The notes under the pieces: generated by a model | Databases searched by the model: none | Told to the model about the DNA's origin: nothing | Seen by the model: the letters and a program-made list of their open reading frames with translations, nothing else | Assembly (NCBI RefSeq): GCF_027271155.1 | Contig: NZ_CP114542.1 | Span: 248,001-312,000 of the forward strand | Length of the DNA: 64,000 nucleotides | From: Brevundimonas subvibrioides | GTDB lineage: Bacteria; Pseudomonadota; Alphaproteobacteria; Caulobacterales; Caulobacteraceae | Reading direction: 5' to 3' | Part shown: in pieces, positions 1 to 8,052 of the stretch | Layout: each line of letters opens with the position of its first letter | Position numbering within the stretch: position 1 is the stretch's first letter | Made by a program: the position numbers and the translations under genes

Positions 1-197
1 CGGTGATGAAGGGTCAGTTCGAGGCCTGGAACCGGCAGCGCACGGACTTCAACACCCGCCTGGCGTCGGGCGACCCCAATGCGGCCAAGGAGGCCTGGCA
101 GCGGTTCTATTTCAAGGGCGAGATTCCGGAAGCCCTGGGGTCGGCCCCCGAAACCCATGCCAACAAGCGCCGGTTGAAGACGCCCCGGGTCGGCTGA
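1..197 (+). CDS. C-terminal fragment of an unidentified protein
   Basis: The frame is open from the left edge to a TGA at 195-197 and gives about 64 residues, so only the end of the gene is visible. The fragment is charged and helix-prone (AWNRQR, KEAWQRFYFKGE) and ends in a basic tail (NKRRLKTPRVG). The GTG and ATG near base 3 are probably internal codons. It may belong to a DUF6065-like family, but I cannot confirm that from 64 residues. It converges on the lipoprotein gene that ends at 220. Confidence 0.5.
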   Translation, partial: VMKGQFEAWNRQRTDFNTRLASGDPNAAKEAWQRFYFKGEIPEALGSAPETHANKRRLKTPRVG

Positions 198-219
198 ACC
201 CGACCCGGGACGTCCGTCA

Positions 220-768
220 TCACATCGGGCGGGTGACGCGGCTGCCGATGTTGGCGATCACTTCTCTGGCGTCGAAGGCATTGGCGTCGCCGGCGGGCTT
301 GGTGCCCCGACCCATGACGATCTCGGCGGAGGCCTCATACCGATCGACCTGGCGGACGTCGAAGTCATCGCGGCCCCAGAAGGGATCGCCCCAGGAGCTC
401 CAGCCCAGGCGCCCGTAGTAGCGCCACGACGGACCCCAGTAGCGATAGCGGTCGAAGAAGGGGTCGCCGATCGTCTGATAGCGGGTGTCGCGATCGGTCG
501 CGCGGTTGGCGGTCGAGAACCAGTCGTAACCGCTCTCGGTCGTCAGCTCGGCGGCCCGCAGAAGCAGCGACATCTCCACCTGTTCGCGGGAGGTGACCGA
601 GTTGCCCGCGAAGCTGACGCGATAGCGATCGGTCTCCAGCCGCTGTTCGGCATAGCCACCGCGCTGACCGTTGTAGCCGGCGGGGGCATAGGGCGTGGCC
701 GTGGCGCAGGCCCCGAGGGTCAGGGCGGATGCGGCGACCAGAAGAAGGGTCTTGGTCGGGGTTTTCAT
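220..768 (-). CDS. CC0125/CC1285-family lipoprotein
   Basis: A 182-aa protein starting MKTPTKTLLL. It has a short basic n-region, a hydrophobic core and the lipobox LGAC, so lipidation at the Cys and anchoring in the envelope is expected. The mature part starts with a Pro/Gly/Tyr-rich stretch. A conserved block follows (YRVSFAGN, then LLLRAAELT and GYDWF), which I recognise as the CC0125/CC1285 lipoprotein family of Caulobacterales; its function is unknown. An ATG 27 codons upstream is in frame, but it would bury the signal peptide. The chosen ATG has a GGAGT-like ribosome site just upstream. Confidence 0.8.
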   Translation of the reverse strand: MKTPTKTLLLVAASALTLGACATATPYAPAGYNGQRGGYAEQRLETDRYRVSFAGNSVTSREQVEMSLLLRAAELTTESGYDWFSTANRATDRDTRYQTIGDPFFDRYRYWGPSWRYYGRLGWSSWGDPFWGRDDFDVRQVDRYEASAEIVMGRGTKPAGDANAFDAREVIANIGSRVTRPM

Positions 769-850
769 CGAGGGACTCCACTCGGAGGACAGAGGATCGG
801 CCTTTGGACCGGAGCGGGACATGAACGTCACCGTTCCCGGACTCAGCAAG

Positions 851-1489
851 TCATTCTAATCGCGACACAATCAGCACGGAAGCCAGCAGCAGCAGAACCC
901 CGACGAGGACGCCGAACGCCCGCCGGAACCGGGGTTCGCTCATGCGTCTGGCCAAGGCCGCGCCACCCAGACCGTAGGCGCTCATCGTGATCAGGTCCAT
1001 GCCGACGACGACGCAGGCGAAGACCGCCAGCTGGGGCGCGGCCGGCCGCTCCGCATCCATGAAGGGCGGCAGGACGGCCGAGAAGAACAGCACGATCTTG
1101 GGATTGGCCAGCTGCACCAGGAAGCCGTCGACAAAGGCCGGGCGTCGCGGGTGGGTGCGACCTTCGGTGAGGGCGGCCTCGGGCTGACGGGCGAAGGCCC
1201 CTCGCAAGGACGATACGCCCAGCCAGGCGACATAGAGAGCGCCGCCGATCGCGACGACCCGGAAAACCTGGGGCAGGGCGGCGACGAGCGCCCCCAGACC
1301 CAGGGCTGCGGCCCCGAACCACACCAGGGTCGCCGTATTCATGCCCAGCACGGCGATCAGCGCCGCCCGCCGACCGCGTTCGATCCCGGCGGCAACCGAG
1401 AACAGGTTGGCCGGGCCGGGCGTCACCGCCAGAACCGTCATCACGCCCACGAAAACCCAGAACAGATGCGGATCGACCGGCAGCGTCAT
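851..1489 (-). CDS. LysE/RhtB-family amino-acid exporter
   Basis: A 212-aa inner-membrane protein with about six hydrophobic segments. The N-terminal LAVTPGPANLFSVAAG matches the family signature TPGP close to the first transmembrane segment, and the QLANPKIVLFFSAVLPPF block is the second conserved motif. The family exports amino acids or homoserine lactone-like compounds; the substrate here is unknown. I start at MTLPVDPH, because the longer upstream reading frame is Arg/Cys-rich and overlaps the protease gene. It is the last gene of a minus-strand run DUF350-protease-LysE with gaps of 7 to 13 bp, probably one operon. Confidence 0.85.
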   Translation of the reverse strand: MTLPVDPHLFWVFVGVMTVLAVTPGPANLFSVAAGIERGRRAALIAVLGMNTATLVWFGAAALGLGALVAALPQVFRVVAIGGALYVAWLGVSSLRGAFARQPEAALTEGRTHPRRPAFVDGFLVQLANPKIVLFFSAVLPPFMDAERPAAPQLAVFACVVVGMDLITMSAYGLGGAALARRMSEPRFRRAFGVLVGVLLLLASVLIVSRLE

Positions 1490-1502
1490 CAGGGGCCGTC
1501 GA

Positions 1503-2333
1503 TCAGGCCGACAGACACACGACCTGCGCCACCCGCAGGTCGCGCCGCAGGTCGTCCGCGACGCGGCCATAGTTTTCGGTGGTGACGGGCTCGCTGGTCA
1601 GGGGCTCGTCCGGCCGCTGTTCGCCCCGGATCGCCGGACCCAGGGTATCCGGCGCGGTGGTATAGACCCGGCCCCGTCGCGGAGCCTCTGCGATCGTCAC
1701 GCCCACGACCCGGCCCCTGCGATCCATGACGGGCGCTCCCGACAGGCCTGCCAGCGTGCCGTCCAGGCCCTCGGTGCGCCCGACCTCGGCCCAGGCCAGC
1801 ACGGGCTCGTCGTGACGGCCCCGACCCTGCACATGCAGCACTTCCCGGCCCAGAAGACGCGAGGCGACCTCGCCGGGCGTGCCCTGCGGAAAGCCCGGAT
1901 GGAAACCGCGCTGGCCGACGTGCAGGGGGGCCACGGTGGTGACCGGCAGGGCCGGAGGTCCTCCGGCCGTGATCAGCAGGGCGATGTCGGCGCGCGGCGA
2001 CAGGCGGACGTCGGCCGAGACCGCCCGGCCGCCGCCGACCACCAGGGCGGGGCGACGACACCCCTCGACCACATGTTTGGCCGTCAGCCAGCGCCCCTCG
2101 CCGGCGATCGAAAAGGCGGTTCCCGACGCGGGCTGGAACGGGATGTCGGGCGCGATGACGGTGACGGCAGGATCGAACGGCGTGATGGGGCCCAGCAGGG
2201 CACCTTCGATCGCGTCGGGCGGTGGCGGCGCCGGGGGCGCGTCGGCGTTCTCGCGCTGGGCCAGGGAGGCGAAGACGAGCAGCGCGCCCACCCCGGCATA
2301 GAGCAGCAGATCGGCGGGTCGGGGCAGATTCAC
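1503..2333 (-). CDS. Membrane-anchored trypsin-like serine protease
   Basis: A 276-aa protein with one N-terminal hydrophobic segment (about residues 8-25), a Pro-rich linker, then a chymotrypsin-fold peptidase domain. The catalytic triad can be placed at His87 (LTAKHVVEG), Asp116 (RADIALL) and Ser198 (GLSGAPV). The oxyanion-hole context is SGAP instead of the commoner GNSGGP. The protein is likely periplasmic and tethered to the inner membrane. No PDZ domain follows, unlike in DegP or DegS. It sits 7 bp downstream of a DUF350 membrane-protein gene. Confidence 0.82.
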   Translation of the reverse strand: MNLPRPADLLLYAGVGALLVFASLAQRENADAPPAPPPPDAIEGALLGPITPFDPAVTVIAPDIPFQPASGTAFSIAGEGRWLTAKHVVEGCRRPALVVGGGRAVSADVRLSPRADIALLITAGGPPALPVTTVAPLHVGQRGFHPGFPQGTPGEVASRLLGREVLHVQGRGRHDEPVLAWAEVGRTEGLDGTLAGLSGAPVMDRRGRVVGVTIAEAPRRGRVYTTAPDTLGPAIRGEQRPDEPLTSEPVTTENYGRVADDLRRDLRVAQVVCLSA

Positions 2334-2340
2334 CGGCCCT

Positions 2341-2784
2341 TCATCCCGTCAGGGCGGCAGCGAGGATCAGGGCCGTGGCCAGCTTGGCCGAGACCAGCAG
2401 AACGGCAGCCGAGACTTCGCCGTCCTGGATGCGCTGGGGCAGGCCCGTCAGCAGCAGATCGACGACGCGGAAGGCCAGCAACTGCAGCACCAGGGTGGCC
2501 ACACCCCACAGGGCGATGTCGACGACCGATGTCGAGACGGACATGGATACCGCCAGCGGAATCGCCAGTCCGATCAACACCCCGCCGAAGGCCACGCCCG
2601 CGGCCGCATTGCCCTCGCGGATCAGGGCGATCTCCTTCCAGGGCGTCAGCAGCCCATAGACGACCGCGCCCGCGCCGAGCAGGGCGAAGGTCACAACCAT
2701 ATGCAGGACCAGAACCGGAAATCCGCTGGCGAAGGCCTGGACTTCGGGGCTGGTCAGGGTCTCGGACAGGGACGACGGAGCCAT
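2341..2784 (-). CDS. DUF350 family inner-membrane protein
   Basis: A 147-aa protein with four predicted membrane helices in two similar pairs, which is the usual DUF350 organisation. A conserved stretch around KEIALIREGNAAAGVAFGG lies between helices 1 and 2. The function is unknown; relatives are found near stress or polyamine genes in other bacteria. The start MAPSSLSETL was chosen because upstream in-frame codons read through a non-coding, hairpin-rich region. It is the first gene of a probable operon with the protease and the LysE exporter. Confidence 0.78.
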   Translation of the reverse strand: MAPSSLSETLTSPEVQAFASGFPVLVLHMVVTFALLGAGAVVYGLLTPWKEIALIREGNAAAGVAFGGVLIGLAIPLAVSMSVSTSVVDIALWGVATLVLQLLAFRVVDLLLTGLPQRIQDGEVSAAVLLVSAKLATALILAAALTG

Positions 2785-2835
2785 GAGGCCTCTGGGTGCG
2801 CGGAGCGGGGGGCGAGAGGAACGAAGGCAAAACGT

Positions 2836-2879
2836 CTTGCCCGATTGTGGCCCCAATCGGCAAGGACGCAGGGGCCACA
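2836..2879. promoter_or_regulatory. Two mutually exclusive hairpins between the DUF350 gene and mutT
   Basis: Hairpin A pairs CTTGCCCGATTG (2836-2847) with CAATCGGCAAG (2854-2864), with one bulged C. Hairpin B pairs TGTGGCCCC (2846-2854) with GGGGCCACA (2871-2879) perfectly. They share bases, so only one can form at a time. They lie in the divergent intergenic region, ahead of both start codons. A regulatory role is inferred only from geometry. Confidence 0.35.
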
Positions 2880-2930
2880 CTGTGTGACCAATGATTGCGG
2901 TCCGGTTACGCAACCCGGTATGGGGCAGCC

Positions 2931-3344
2931 ATGTCCGATCCTGCCCTGCCCATCGTTCTCGTCGTCGCCGCCGCCCTGGTGGACATCGACGGTCGTGTGC
3001 TGATCGCGAGGCGCCCGGAAGGCAAGGCGCTGGCGGGCCTGTGGGAGTTTCCCGGCGGCAAGGTCGAGCCGGGCGAGCGGCCCGAAGCGGCCCTTGTCCG
3101 CGAGTTGAACGAGGAACTGGGCATCGACGTTCAGGAAGCCTGTCTGGCCCCGTTCGTCTTCGCCAGCCACGCTTATGATTCGTTTCACCTACTTATGCCA
3201 TTGTATCTGTGTCGGCGCTGGTCCGGCCTGGTCGTCGCGCGCGAGCACGCCGCCCTGGCCTGGGTCCGGCCCAATGCCTTGTCTGACTATCCCATGCCCC
3301 CCGCCGATGCCCCGCTCGTGGCCTGGCTGAGGGATCTGCTCTAG
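2931..3344 (+). CDS. mutT: 8-oxo-dGTP diphosphatase MutT (Nudix)
   Basis: A 137-aa Nudix hydrolase expected to remove oxidised dGTP from the nucleotide pool. A complete Nudix box occupies residues 43-65: GKVEPGE, then seven residues, then RELNEELGI, which fits G-x5-E-x7-RE-U-x-EE-x-G-U. The preceding LAGLWEFPGGK is typical of MutT proper. Length matches the E. coli enzyme (129 aa). I chose MSDPALPIV as start; the upstream in-frame ATG would add 12 residues of non-homologous sequence. Confidence 0.88.
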   Translation: MSDPALPIVLVVAAALVDIDGRVLIARRPEGKALAGLWEFPGGKVEPGERPEAALVRELNEELGIDVQEACLAPFVFASHAYDSFHLLMPLYLCRRWSGLVVAREHAALAWVRPNALSDYPMPPADAPLVAWLRDLL

Positions 3345-3371
3345 GCCGCGAGTGACCGAAGGTTCGTGCCC

Positions 3372-3545
3372 ATGTCCCTGATCCGCCGCTTTCTGAGCGA
3401 TGAACAAGGTGCCACAGCGATCGAATACGCCATGATCATCGGCGCGATGCTGCTGGTCATCGTGGCGGGCGCGACGGCCTTTTCCACCAAGGTCATCGTG
3501 ATGTTCAACCGGGCCAGCGCCGCCATGGCGAGCACCACAACCTGA
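3372..3545 (+). CDS. Flp/Fap-type pilin subunit (57 aa)
   Basis: A short protein starting MSLIRRFLSDEQGATAIEYA. The Flp prepilin site G13|A14 is followed by Glu at +5 and Tyr at +6, then a hydrophobic segment of about 20 residues (IIGAMLLVIVAGATAF), which is the type IVb Flp pilin pattern. It would be processed by a TadV/CpaA-type prepilin peptidase and assembled by a Tad/Cpa machine. A GAAGG ribosome site lies about 10 bp upstream. No tad/cpa genes are within this window, so the gene is an orphan here. Confidence 0.82.
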   Translation: MSLIRRFLSDEQGATAIEYAMIIGAMLLVIVAGATAFSTKVIVMFNRASAAMASTTT

Positions 3546-3658
3546 AAACGGCGGGCGGGTGCAGGCCGCCGGGCGTCTGGCGCGACCCTTGAAACCGTGG
3601 CGGCGGTCGCGTCGGCCCGCTATGGGTCGTCCCATTGCGTCATACGGAAACCCTTCGC

Positions 3659-5881
3659 GTGCGCCTGCCCGTCCTGATCGCCTGGCTGTTCGTCCTGCTT
3701 GCGGGCACCCTTGCCTTGCCCGAAGGATCGGCTGCCCGGACCGGACTGTCACGGGCGGTTCCTGCCGCGGCGCCGGGAGCCCAGCGCAACGCGCGCATCG
3801 AGGTCGAACTGGTGCCCATGAATGCCTGGGCCGCGCCGGGATCGACGGCGGTGGTGGCGCTGCGCCAGAAGATCCAGCCCGGCTGGCATACCTACTGGCG
3901 CAATCCCGGCGATTCCGGAGGGCCGACGACGCTGGACTGGAGCCTGCCTCCGGGCGTCCTCGCCGGCGACATCCTGTGGCCCCTGCCCCGGCGCCAGCGC
4001 CTGGACGACATCGTCAACCTGGGCTATCAGGATCAGGTCTTCCTGCCGGTCCCGATCGATATTCCCGCCAGCGCCCGGCCCGGCACGCAGGTTCCCCTGA
4101 CCGTGACCGCCCTGCTGTTCGTGTGCAGCGACGAGATGTGCGTGCCGGACAGCTTCACCCTGCGGCTGGACCTGCCGATCCGCGACGGCACACCGCCCCT
4201 GGTCGGTACGGACGGCGCGGCAATCCAGCGCCTGGTCGAAAGCGCGCCCCGACCGGCCGGAATCACGGCGCACGCGACCCTGGCCGACGGCCGGCTGGTG
4301 CTCAGCGCGAGCGGCGGTCCCCTGACCGGAGCGGATATCGGCCGCGCGACCTTCTATCCCTTCGAGGCGGGTCTGATCGACCATGACGTCGCCCTGACCG
4401 CGAACGCAGGGCCGGACGGCCTCGGCCTGACGCTGGCCCCGACCAGCGACCTCGTTTCGGCCGGCCTGTCGGAACCGCTGGCGGGCGTTCTGGCCACCGA
4501 TGCGGGCGCCTGGGAAATCTCGGCGGTTCCCGGCACGGTGCTGCCGGGCACCACCGGCCGATCCCTCGCGACCGCCGATGGGGCTGACGGGGCATCCCCG
4601 GGCGTAGCCACAGCGGCGCAGGCCATCGTCTTCGCTCTTCTGGGCGGGTTGATCCTGAACCTGATGCCCTGCGTGTTTCCTGTCCTGGCCCTGAAGGCGG
4701 CGGCCCTGGCGCGTTCGTCGAGAAGCGCGAAGGAGGCCCGGGCCGACGGCCTAGCCTATCTGGCCGGAGTTCTGGTGACGTTTCTGCTGCTCGGAGCCAC
4801 CCTGCTGCTGCTGCGCGGTCTGGGCCAGGAGATCGGCTGGGGCTTCCAGCTGCAGTCGCCGCCGGTCGTGGCGATCCTGGCGCTGCTGATGCTGGTGGTG
4901 GGTCTGAACCTTGCGGGCCTGTTCCAGATCGGGCTGGGCCTTCAGGCGGCGGGCGGGTCGCGGCTGTCGCGGCTGAACGGCCCGATCGGGGCTTTCCTGA
5001 CGGGCATTCTGGCTGTGGTGGTGTCGGCCCCCTGCACGGCACCTTTCATGGCTGTGGCCCTGGGGGCGGCGCTGGTCCTGCCCGCACCGATCGCCCTGCT
5101 GGTCTTCCTGTTCCTCGGCCTCGGGCTGGCCCTGCCCTATCTGGCGGTCAGCCTGTCGCCGGGTGTGCTGGCCCGCCTGCCGCGCCCGGGCCCATGGATG
5201 GAGCGGCTGCAGCGGATCCTGGCCGTGCCCATGTTTGCCGCCGCCGTCTGGCTTGGCTGGGTGTTCCTGCGGCAGCAGGGCTGGACGGCCGCCCTTCTGC
5301 TGATGGCGGGCGCGGCCTTTATGGGCGCAGCAGTCTGGGCGTTCGGGCATCGTCAGAGGGAAATGGCGGCGGGTGGACCAGGGCGGCCCCTGATGCTCGT
5401 CTCCGCTCTGACCCTCATCGTCGCCCTGGGCGTCACCGGGGTGGCGGCCAGCCTGACCCCCCCGGCGCGCACCGGAGCCGGGTCGGGCAACGGCCCGGCC
5501 ACGCGGCCGTGGTCACCGATGGCAGTGGCGGAGGCGCGGGCGCAGGGCCGTCCTGTCCTGGTCGATTTCACGGCCGACTGGTGCGTCAGCTGCAAGATCA
5601 ACGAGCGCACGTCGCTTCACTCGCCACGCGTCGCCGACGCCATCGCCCGTACCGGCACGGTCTATCTGGTCGCGGACTGGACCCGGCGCGATCCGACGAT
5701 TGCACGGGAACTGGCCAGCCATGGCCGTTCGGGCGTTCCGCTTTACCTGGTCTATGCGCCGGACGAGGCCCGGCCGCGCATCCTGCCCCAGCTGCTGACC
5801 GAGGGCGTGGTAATCGAGGCCCTGGAGGCCACTAGGTCGTCGGCACGCCCGACTGGGCGTCCGGCTGCGGCGGGGCGGTGA
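3659..5881 (+). CDS. ScsB/DsbD-type protein-disulfide reductase
   Basis: A 740-aa protein that should carry electrons from cytoplasmic thioredoxin across the inner membrane to periplasmic partners. From a GTG start it has a signal peptide (MRLPVLIAWLFVLLAG), a periplasmic domain with a Cys pair (C156/C161, FVCSDEMCVP), about eight membrane helices with C338 (LMPCVFP) and C459 (SAPCTAPF), and a C-terminal thioredoxin fold with WCVSC (C642/C645). The CSxxxC pair in a long N-terminal domain is closer to ScsB than to E. coli DsbD. A TTG eight codons upstream (3635) is an alternative start. Its end overlaps the convergent gene by 50 bp. Confidence 0.86.
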   Translation: MRLPVLIAWLFVLLAGTLALPEGSAARTGLSRAVPAAAPGAQRNARIEVELVPMNAWAAPGSTAVVALRQKIQPGWHTYWRNPGDSGGPTTLDWSLPPGVLAGDILWPLPRRQRLDDIVNLGYQDQVFLPVPIDIPASARPGTQVPLTVTALLFVCSDEMCVPDSFTLRLDLPIRDGTPPLVGTDGAAIQRLVESAPRPAGITAHATLADGRLVLSASGGPLTGADIGRATFYPFEAGLIDHDVALTANAGPDGLGLTLAPTSDLVSAGLSEPLAGVLATDAGAWEISAVPGTVLPGTTGRSLATADGADGASPGVATAAQAIVFALLGGLILNLMPCVFPVLALKAAALARSSRSAKEARADGLAYLAGVLVTFLLLGATLLLLRGLGQEIGWGFQLQSPPVVAILALLMLVVGLNLAGLFQIGLGLQAAGGSRLSRLNGPIGAFLTGILAVVVSAPCTAPFMAVALGAALVLPAPIALLVFLFLGLGLALPYLAVSLSPGVLARLPRPGPWMERLQRILAVPMFAAAVWLGWVFLRQQGWTAALLLMAGAAFMGAAVWAFGHRQREMAAGGPGRPLMLVSALTLIVALGVTGVAASLTPPARTGAGSGNGPATRPWSPMAVAEARAQGRPVLVDFTADWCVSCKINERTSLHSPRVADAIARTGTVYLVADWTRRDPTIARELASHGRSGVPLYLVYAPDEARPRILPQLLTEGVVIEALEATRSSARPTGRPAAAGR

Positions 5882-6308
5882 TGACCTCGACGTTGTCGTT
5901 CAGCAGATAGGACAGCTCCGACAGGGCGGTGGCCCGGGCCTCGGGGCTCGCGGCGGTCTCCACCGCATGGATCCTGACCGGGATGTCCTCGGAAATGCCG
6001 CGCAAGATGCATTTCAGGTCCCCGTCGGTGCCGCGTTCCTTCAGGATCAGATGTGCCTGCATGTCCATGGCCGACAGGGCGGTGGCGCGGGTCTTGAAGG
6101 CCTCGAGGTCACCGCCGGCCGGGCCCGTCGGGCCCCAGGCATCGACCACGGCCTTCAGGGCGCTGGCCTGGGTCACGATATCGATGAACATGGGCTCGCC
6201 TGCGACCGAGACAGGCGCGTCGGCGGCCGCCGGCGGCTGGGCCACCGCGAGCGCGACATTGGGGTCCGACAGCAACAGCGAGACAGCGATGGCGATGCCA
6301 CACGACAT
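5832..6308 (-). CDS. Exported protein of unknown function
   Basis: A 158-aa protein with a signal-peptide-like N-terminus (MSCGIAIAVSLLLSDPNVALA) and a small, mostly helical mature domain. It contains a single mature Cys (GDLKCILRGI). I recognise no catalytic motif. The C-terminus is Pro/Gln-rich. The gene is convergent with the disulfide reductase, overlapping it by 50 bp, and divergent from pgi with 84 bp between starts. It is likely periplasmic. Confidence 0.6.
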   Translation of the reverse strand: MSCGIAIAVSLLLSDPNVALAVAQPPAAADAPVSVAGEPMFIDIVTQASALKAVVDAWGPTGPAGGDLEAFKTRATALSAMDMQAHLILKERGTDGDLKCILRGISEDIPVRIHAVETAASPEARATALSELSYLLNDNVEVITAPPQPDAQSGVPTT

Positions 6309-6392
6309 GGTCTTGTCCTTTTCGCGACTCAGCGATTGAACCCGTCTACGCCCGACCCGTAAACGAGACCTTGATTAACGAAAGGCTGTCTC

Positions 6393-8000
6393 ATGTCCGA
6401 TCCTGCTATCTGGGCCGCGTTCGATGCCGCCGCGACGCGCGATGCCGAGGCCCGGATCGTGAACCAGTTCGCATCCGACCCGGATCGACTGGCGCGGATG
6501 AGCGTCGAGGCGGCCGGGCTATACCTCGATCTGTCCAAACAGAGCTGGACGCGCGACGGATTCCGGATCTGTCTGGACCTGGCCCGAGCGGCCGGGGTCG
6601 AGCGGGAGCGCGCGCGGTTGTTCGCGGGCGAGTCGGTCAACAACACCGAATGTCGGGCGGTGCTGCATCCGGCCTTGCGGGCGGAGGACGGCGCCGAATT
6701 CCGGGCCCTGGGCGAACCCGTCTCGGACGAGGTTCGCAGCGTCCGCCAGGCCATGGCCGACTATGCGACGGCCGTGCGGTCAGGAACCGAGACCGGCGCG
6801 ACGGGTCAAGCCTTCAAGGCCATCGTTCACATCGGCATCGGCGGGTCGGATCTGGGGCCGCGCGTGGTCTGGGATGCCCTGAGGCCGCTGGAGCCGGCGA
6901 TCGATCTGCGTTTCGTCGCCAACATCGATCCGCGCGACATGGCCGAGGCCCTGACCGGGCTGGATCCCGAGACCACACTGGTCATCGTCGTGTCCAAGAC
7001 CTTCACGACCCAGGAAACGCTCGCCAATGCCGAAGCCGCCAGGGCCTGGCTGGCGGCCAGTCTGCCCGTAGCCGGGCGCGACCGCCATTTCATCGGGGTA
7101 ACCGCCGCGCCCGAGCGCGCAGAGTCCTTCGGCTGCGGTCGGACCTTCGCCTTCCGGGACTGGGTGGGGGGCCGCTATTCGTTGTGGTCTGCGGTCAGCC
7201 TCAGTTGCGTGATCGCGCTGGGTCCCGATGTCTTCGACAGCCTGCTGGCCGGCGCGCGGGCCATGGACGCGCATTTCGTCACCGCGTCCCTGGAGCGGAA
7301 CGCACCGGTGCTGCTGGCCCTGGCCCAGGTCTGGAATGTCGACGGCCTCAATCGCCCGGCCCGCACGGTCGCCCCCTATGCCCATGGTCTGCGCCGCCTG
7401 CCGGCCTTCCTGCAGCAGCTGGAGATGGAATCGAACGGCAAGCGCGTCCACCGCGATGGCTCGCCCGTCACCCGGCCGACCTGCCCCGTGGTGTTCGGCG
7501 AACCGGGCACCAACGGCCAGCACGCCTTCTTCCAGCAGATCCATCAGGGACCGCAGGTGGTCCCCGCCGAGTTCGTGATCTTAGCGGAGACCCTGCCGGA
7601 CACGGCCGGCGCGCCGCTGTGGGCCAACGCCCTGGCCCAGGGTCAGGCCCTGATGCTGGGCAAGACCACCGGGGCGGCGCGCGCCGAACTGATCGCGGCG
7701 GGAGCATCGGAGGCCGAGGCCGACCGGCTGGCCGGCCACAAGACCTTCCCGGGCAATCGTCCCTCGACCGCGATCGTCATGGACCGGCTGGGGCCTGAAA
7801 CACTCGGTGCGCTGCTCGCCCTCTACGAGCACAAGACCTTCGTCGAGGGTGTGATCTGGAACATCAACAGCTTCGACCAATGGGGGGTTGAGCTGGGCAA
7901 GGTGCTGGCGAAGGCCGTGTTGCGCGATGTCGGGGCCGGTGAGCCGTCGGCAGACCTCGATCCCTCGACGTCTGCCCTCCTGACCCGGCTGCTGGCCTGA
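6393..8000 (+). CDS. pgi: Glucose-6-phosphate isomerase
   Basis: A 535-aa cytoplasmic enzyme interconverting glucose-6-phosphate and fructose-6-phosphate. The sugar-phosphate-binding signature IGIGGSDLGP is at about residues 147-156. SKTFTTQETL, LEMESNGK, GEPGTNGQHAFFQQIHQG (catalytic Glu and His) and FDQWGVELGK follow in family order. Length fits the bacterial family (540-550 aa). It appears monocistronic, with its own hairpin downstream. Confidence 0.96.
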   Translation: MSDPAIWAAFDAAATRDAEARIVNQFASDPDRLARMSVEAAGLYLDLSKQSWTRDGFRICLDLARAAGVERERARLFAGESVNNTECRAVLHPALRAEDGAEFRALGEPVSDEVRSVRQAMADYATAVRSGTETGATGQAFKAIVHIGIGGSDLGPRVVWDALRPLEPAIDLRFVANIDPRDMAEALTGLDPETTLVIVVSKTFTTQETLANAEAARAWLAASLPVAGRDRHFIGVTAAPERAESFGCGRTFAFRDWVGGRYSLWSAVSLSCVIALGPDVFDSLLAGARAMDAHFVTASLERNAPVLLALAQVWNVDGLNRPARTVAPYAHGLRRLPAFLQQLEMESNGKRVHRDGSPVTRPTCPVVFGEPGTNGQHAFFQQIHQGPQVVPAEFVILAETLPDTAGAPLWANALAQGQALMLGKTTGAARAELIAAGASEAEADRLAGHKTFPGNRPSTAIVMDRLGPETLGALLALYEHKTFVEGVIWNINSFDQWGVELGKVLAKAVLRDVGAGEPSADLDPSTSALLTRLLA

Positions 8001-8002
8001 AA

Positions 8003-8030
8003 AGACGGGCTCCCGCAAGGAAGCCCGTCT
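8003..8030 (+). terminator. Hairpin terminator after pgi
   Basis: AGACGGGCT (8003-8011) pairs perfectly with AGCCCGTCT (8022-8030), with a 10-nt loop, starting two bases after the pgi stop. No long T tract follows (CGTCC), so it may be a weak terminator or an mRNA-stabilising end. It also faces the convergent gene ending at 8053. Confidence 0.55.
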
Positions 8031-8052
8031 CGTCCGCCCTGCGCGCCGGCGA

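Noticed and set aside
1371..1390. Possible tRNA T-arm (gttcgatccc)
   Set aside because: It is inside the LysE-family coding sequence, with no acceptor stem or anticodon arm around it. I found no tRNA anywhere in the window.
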